In this document: one piece after another, positions 59,720-64,000 of the stretch
Layout: the number at the start of each line of letters is the position of its first letter
Position numbering within the stretch: position 1 is the first letter of the stretch
NCBI GenBank assembly: GCA_023974075.1
Contig: CM043796.1
Coordinates: 28,148,821 to 28,212,820 of the forward strand
DNA from: Chaenocephalus aceratus
Lineage: Eukaryota > Chordata > Actinopteri > Perciformes > Channichthyidae
DNA length: 64,000 nt
Direction: 5' to 3'
Position numbers and translations under genes: made by a program
Notes under the pieces: model-generated
Database searches by the model: none
Told to the model about the DNA's origin: nothing
Seen by the model: the letters and a program-made list of their open reading frames with translations, nothing else

Positions 59720-60361
59720 TACAGAGGTAGAAGTACTCAGATCTTGTACTTCAGTAAAAGTAGAAGTACTCAGATCTTGTACTTTAGTTAAAGTAGAAGT
59801 ACTCAGATCTTGTACTGGAGTAAAAGTAGAAGTACTCAGATCTTGTACTCGAGTAAAAGTAGAAGTACTCAGATATTGTTCTTGAGTAAAAGTAGAAGTA
59901 CCAGAGTGTAGGAATACTCTGTTACAGTAAAAGTCCTGCATTCAAAATGTTACTCAAGTAAAAGTAGAAAAGTATTCTGATCAAAATATAGTTAAAGTAG
60001 CGACAGTGAAAAGTAGTCGTTGTGCAGATTGGTCCATTTCAGAATAATATATATGATATGTTTATAATGATTGATCATGAAAGTGTTCTCAAAGCTGGTG
60101 AAGGTGCAGCTAGTCTGAAGTACTTTGTAGACTGCAGGGTAGCTGGTGGATTCACTCCAGGTGGAACTAAAGTCTGATTCAACACTTGATTATATTTCAC
60201 ATCATTCATCCAAATCTGTAAAGTAACTAAAGGTATTAAATACATGTAGTGAAGTACACCATTTACCTCTGAATTGTAGTGGAGTAGAAGTACACAGTAG
60301 CATAAAACACCTCAAATGTGTACTTAAGTACAGTACTTGAGTAAATGTACTTAGTTACTCC
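59720..60361 (+). mobile_element. hAT-like short element, AAGTACTnAAGTA family
   Basis: Begins CAGAGGTAGAAGTACTCAG with five short tandem units (AGTACTCAGATCTTGTACTT, about 37 bp apart) and ends GTACTTAGTTACTCCC, where it runs directly into the satellite-bearing hAT copy 2. Interior shared with 30044 and 27540. Confidence 0.75.
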
Positions 60362-62022
60362 CAGAGTTGGGAAGTAGTGTACAAATACTTCGTTACTGTA
60401 CTTAAGTACATCTTTCTGGTATCAGTAATTTACTCCACTACTTATTTTTCTAACGACTTTTTACTTTTACTTCTTACATGTTGAACTCAAATACCTGTAC
60501 TTTCTACTTCTTACATGTTGAACACAAATACCTGTACTTTCTACTTCTTACATGTTGAACTCAAATACCTGTACTTTCTACTTCTTACATGTTGAACTCA
60601 AATACCTGTACTTTCTACTTCTTACATGTTGAACTCAAATACCTGTACTTTCTACTTCTTACATGTTGAACCAAATACCTGTACTTTCTACTTCTTACAT
60701 GTTGAACACAAATACCTGTACTTTCTACTTCTTACATGTTGAACTCAAATACCTGTACTTTCTACTTCTCACATGTTGAACTCAAATACCTGTACTTTCT
60801 ACTTCTTACATGTTGAACTCAAATACCTGTACTTTCTACTTCTTACATGTTGAACACAAATACCTGTACTTTCTACTTCTTACATGTTGAACTCAAATAC
60901 CTGTACTTTCTACTTCTCACATGTTGAACTCAAATACCTGTACTTTCTACTTCTCACATGTTGAACACAAATACCTGTACTTTCTACTTCTTACATGTTG
61001 AACACAAATACCTGTACTTTCTACTTCTCACATGTTGAACTCAAATACCTGTACTTTCTACTTCTTACATGTTGAACACAAATACCTGTACTTTCTACTT
61101 CTTACATGTTGAACACAAATACCTGTACTTTCTACTTCTCACATGTTGAACTCAAATACCTGTACTTTCTACTTCTTACATGTTGAACTCAAATACCTGT
61201 ACTTTCTACTTCTCACATGTTGAACTCAAATACCTGTACTTTCTACTTCTTACATGTTGAACACAAATACCTGTACTTTCTACTTCTTACATGTTGAACA
61301 CAAGTACCTGTACTTTCTACTTCTTACATGTTGAACACAAATACCTGTACTTTCTACTTCTTACATGTTGAACACAAATACCTGTACTTTCTACTTCTTA
61401 CATGTTGAACTCAAATACCTGTACTTTCTACTTCTCACATGTTGAACTCAAATACCTGTACTTTCTACTTCTTACATGTTGAACTCAAATACCTGTACTT
61501 TCTACTTCTCACATGTTGAACTCAAATACCTGTACTTTCTACTTCTCACATGTTGAACTCAAATACCTGTACTTTCTACTTCTTACATGTTGAACTCAAA
61601 TACCTGTACTTTCTACTTCTCTCATTTCCCAAACAGCTGGTTCCTTTAGTCTGAATGTGTGTTTGGTGCGTGATCATTATTCTTTAGTCATTGCGTGCCT
61701 ATTGATTTGAACACGATCCGTGTATCCATCACTTCCTGGTCTTCTCTAAAGAAGAGGGACCAATGGAAACGTTGTCATGTTGCCGTTGTTCAGCATGGAA
61801 ACATTCATTAGCTAACAATGACATTATTGTTCTATTGATATAAAGGGAGGTCAGGTACTCTTTAAAACAGCTGCTAGTTATGGGTACTTTTTACTGAAGT
61901 ACACTTCAAAGCCTCTTTACTTTGACTTGAGTAAAGAAGTTTAGTCAGTACTTCTACTTTCTTAAACACGAGTATCTGTACTTCTACTTGAGTAAAGGAT
62001 GTGTGTACTTTTGCCATCTCTG
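60362..62022 (-). mobile_element. hAT-like element carrying a 37-bp satellite, copy 2 (inverted)
   Basis: Reverse-complement relative of 7037-8985. The left end here (CAGAGTTGGGAAGTAGTGTA) and the right end (ACTTTTGCCATCTCTG) are the inverted repeats, and the roughly 400-bp unique segment (61622-62022) matches 7037-7446. No 8-bp duplication is visible; the left side is fused to another hAT element. The right end is 50 bp from the syk exon at 62073. Confidence 0.85.
60466..61621 (-). repeat. 37-bp satellite inside hAT element copy 2, about 31 units
   Basis: The unit TACTTCTTACATGTTGAACT then CAAATACCTGTACTTTC is the reverse complement of the unit at 7447. Lengths are more uniform than in copy 1, with one short unit near 60670. 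Confidence 0.95.
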
Positions 62023-62072
62023 GAGTTATAGATTGTCGCAGAGGATGATCAGGATCCTCTCGGAGTACGTAC

Positions 62073-62282
62073 TTGTGTTTCTGCAGGAACTTGTTGAGCG
62101 GCCCCAGATCAGCGAGCTCCATCACCAGCATCAGGCTCTCCGCCTCACAGATCCCGATCATCCGCACGATGTAGGGGTTGTCCAGCTGCTTCATGACGTT
62201 GGCCTCTCGCAGCATCTCCTCGTGCATCGACTGGTTGTTGTCATCATTCTTCAGGATTTTCACTGCGACTGATTTCCTTGTC
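62073..62282 (-). CDS. syk: syk kinase exon: beta-3 lysine through hinge
   Basis: SYK is the cytosolic tyrosine kinase that couples ITAM-bearing immune receptors to PLC-gamma signalling. On the minus strand the exon starts after TGTGTTAG and reads [36 protein letters not shown], then [20 protein letters not shown] and [15 protein letters not shown] holds the ATP-binding lysine and MELADLGP is the hinge. [17 protein letters not shown] separates SYK/ZAP70 from other kinases, and the wording favours SYK. The donor AA|GTACGT (low end 62073) is preferred; AC|GTACTC four bases lower also keeps frame with an alternative acceptor. SH2 domains and the glycine-loop exon lie beyond the window, so the gene is partial. 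Confidence 0.95.
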
Positions 62283-62473
62283 CTAACACACAGGGAGGGT
62301 TTAAAACAACGATCAACAACCAGGCATGGGGAGTAAACATGTGGGATTACTAGCAGGATTACAATGTTAGCAGTAAACTAAAAAGACCATATATAGTGTT
62401 TGTAAATGACGTAAAAAAGTTGCCTTATTTAAAAAGAAAAACATAATTTATTTCAAAGTTCAATTCAATAAAT

Positions 62474-62536
62474 AAAACTGTATTAAATCATGCCATATTT
62501 TAACGTTTTTAATATGACATGATTTAATACAGTTTT
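62474..62536. repeat. near-perfect 26-bp hairpin
   Basis: Left arm 62474-62499 (AAAACTGTATTAAATCATG..) and right arm 62511-62536 (..CATGATTTAATACAGTTTT) pair with one mismatch around an 11-base loop TTAACGTTTTT. It lies immediately left of the truncated element at 62552. Confidence 0.85.
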
Positions 62537-62551
62537 GTTTTATATGTTAAA

Positions 62552-63121
62552 ATCTCAAAAATCTTGGAGCTGGGCGTGTCTGACACCTTGGGGATTTTTT
62601 GCGAGCAACGCGACCAACAACCAATCACATGAATCTCCCGCCCCCGACATACAAAGCAAAAAACCCCGGGCATTTTATGCGAGCAATATATATATATATA
62701 AAATCCCCAAACAGGCGAAAACCTACCAGTTTCACCCACTGCCTCTGCCACCTCCCTCCATGCCTGGTTCCTCCGGTTTGTATCCCGGTAATAGTTCTAG
62801 TCGGAAAGAACTGGGTGATTTGCTACCGTAATTTCTCGTTTGGAATTTCTCGTCTGGTTCTCCCTGCTTACACGCGGTTTGATTGGCTAGCGCTTCTACT
62901 GTCAGATTTGCATAAACGTGATTTGGCTGGCGCTTCCAGCTCAGCTTCAAAAGTTGAACATTGCTCAACTTTTTAATCCTGGAAATCCTGGAAATCTTCG
63001 CTTCGCTCCCCCACAATGCAGTTCGGCGAAAAGCAAGGCAAAGTGACGTCATCCCCATTCAAAGTCAACGGGCAGAGAAGCGTTGGAAGATTCGTCTAAA
63101 GCTGCTGTGTGGACGTACCGT
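62552..63121 (+). mobile_element. inverted-repeat element, copy 2, 5'-truncated
   Basis: Direct copy of 12532-13157 starting at CTCAAAAATCTTGGAGCTGG and ending GCTGCTGTGTGGACGTACCG. The left inverted repeat is lost. It lies in a syk intron. Confidence 0.75.
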
Positions 63122-64000
63122 TAGACCAATATGCAGACAGATAACTACGTTGTGACCGTAAGTGCTTGTTGTTTCTTGTGCCTAGGAACTAATGTGTGTT
63201 CATGCCCATGCCCAGTGCTGTGTGATGCACTGGACAACTCAACGTGGGTTGATGTCTTTATTGAAGCTCTGCTGCAGTCCGTGACATAAAGTTATCACTG
63301 TGACATAAAGTCATTCAGAAAAGGAACTTTAAAGATGAATCTCCTTTCACGACAAGCGGCCAACGAGGTATTTGTTTCATGTTTTCGTCATGTCCTATTT
63401 TTATTCATATATTTGTATGTGTAGCACATTATGCTAATGTGTTTGGCACATGTATAATGTTGTTCGTTGTTGTACATTACAGTTGTTCTGGTTCAAAGTT
63501 TAGCGCACTATCCACTGAGCCACATCCTTGTAGTTCCCCACGGAAGAAGGGAGGCTTCAAGATTAAATGCCAATAATAAACGCCCGTTTCAAAGAACCGA
63601 CCTGTGTCGTCAAGAGAGCATAGTGTTTGTTGTAAAAGGATCAGATGTTATCTCTTCTCTGTAAACTGTGCTGTTCTGTAGGATAATACTTTAAGAGTTC
63701 ATCTATACGCGTACAGCCTGAATCTGCTTTATGAGATCTTATTATTTTTCACACGTAGCCTAAATCATCTTCTTTTAAATATTCTCCGAATTCAGATTTT
63801 TTTTCTTTTGTTTGTTTTTTTCTAAATTCTGACTTATTCCCTAAAGTCTGAAAAATCTCCTTTTTTTCAGAAAGAAATCGGACATTTTAGAAAGATTCTC
63901 ATTTCCCCCACAAAATCTCACCTTTTTTTTATTCCTGACTTTTTATATATTTGTAACTTCTTTGAAATATTTTTCACATTTTTGGAAAAAAATCTCAAGT
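63122..64000. other. syk upstream intron, nothing recognised
   Basis: No exon with SYK glycine-loop or SH2 similarity was found on the minus strand. The right part has T-rich runs with repeated TTCTGA/TCAGAA motifs. Confidence 0.5.

Overview
This window is vertebrate nuclear DNA, almost certainly from a ray-finned (teleost) fish. All coding sequence is split by GT-AG introns. The gaps are packed with short hAT-, piggyBac-, Harbinger- and Tc1-type elements, fragments of non-LTR retrotransposons, and very long (TG)n tracts. No bacterial-style genes, operons or CRISPR arrays are present. Gene identities rest on recalled family sequences, not on a database search.

Four genes are recognised, in the order ror2 (+), nfil3 (+), auh (+), syk (-). 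As I recall, this is the same neighbourhood and relative orientation as human chromosome 9q22 (SYK, AUH, NFIL3, ROR2). (1) 596-24115: the 3' part of ror2, a Wnt5a-type receptor tyrosine kinase-like protein. It has a 32-nt linker exon, two frizzled-domain exons, a kringle exon, a transmembrane exon and one large kinase plus tail exon. Upstream Ig exons lie outside the window. (2) About 28250-33150: nfil3, a bZIP repressor with one coding exon at 31381-32560, interrupted here by a one-base frameshift. (3) 36886-47850: auh, mitochondrial 3-methylglutaconyl-CoA hydratase, complete in ten exons (314 codons). (4) 55287-62282 on the minus strand: the last five exons of syk, covering the kinase domain from the beta-3 lysine to the stop codon. 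Upstream SH2 and linker exons lie beyond 64000.

The genes are neighbours by ancient synteny and do not form a pathway: Wnt receptor, circadian/immune transcription factor, leucine-catabolism enzyme and immune-receptor kinase.

The non-coding sequence is more unusual. At least seven hAT-like elements keep exact 8-bp target-site duplications. Two related hAT elements 53 kb apart, in opposite orientation, each carry an internal 37-bp satellite (about 39 and 31 units) that appears to have grown from the element's own end. A second 37-bp satellite (about 54 units) in a ror2 intron has expanded inside a TTAA-flanked element. A 57-bp minisatellite (13 units) lies in the largest ror2 intron. Two hAT relics keep recognisable transposase pieces: a BED zinc finger and an hATC dimerisation domain. 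Several elements end within 20-60 bp of coding exons.

Two anomalies in coding sequence, the nfil3 frameshift and a ror2 kringle acceptor that joins in frame only at a second AG, may be real variation or assembly errors. I found no previously undescribed protein system. The most distinctive candidates are the satellite-carrying hAT elements and the altered RNA-binding helix of auh.
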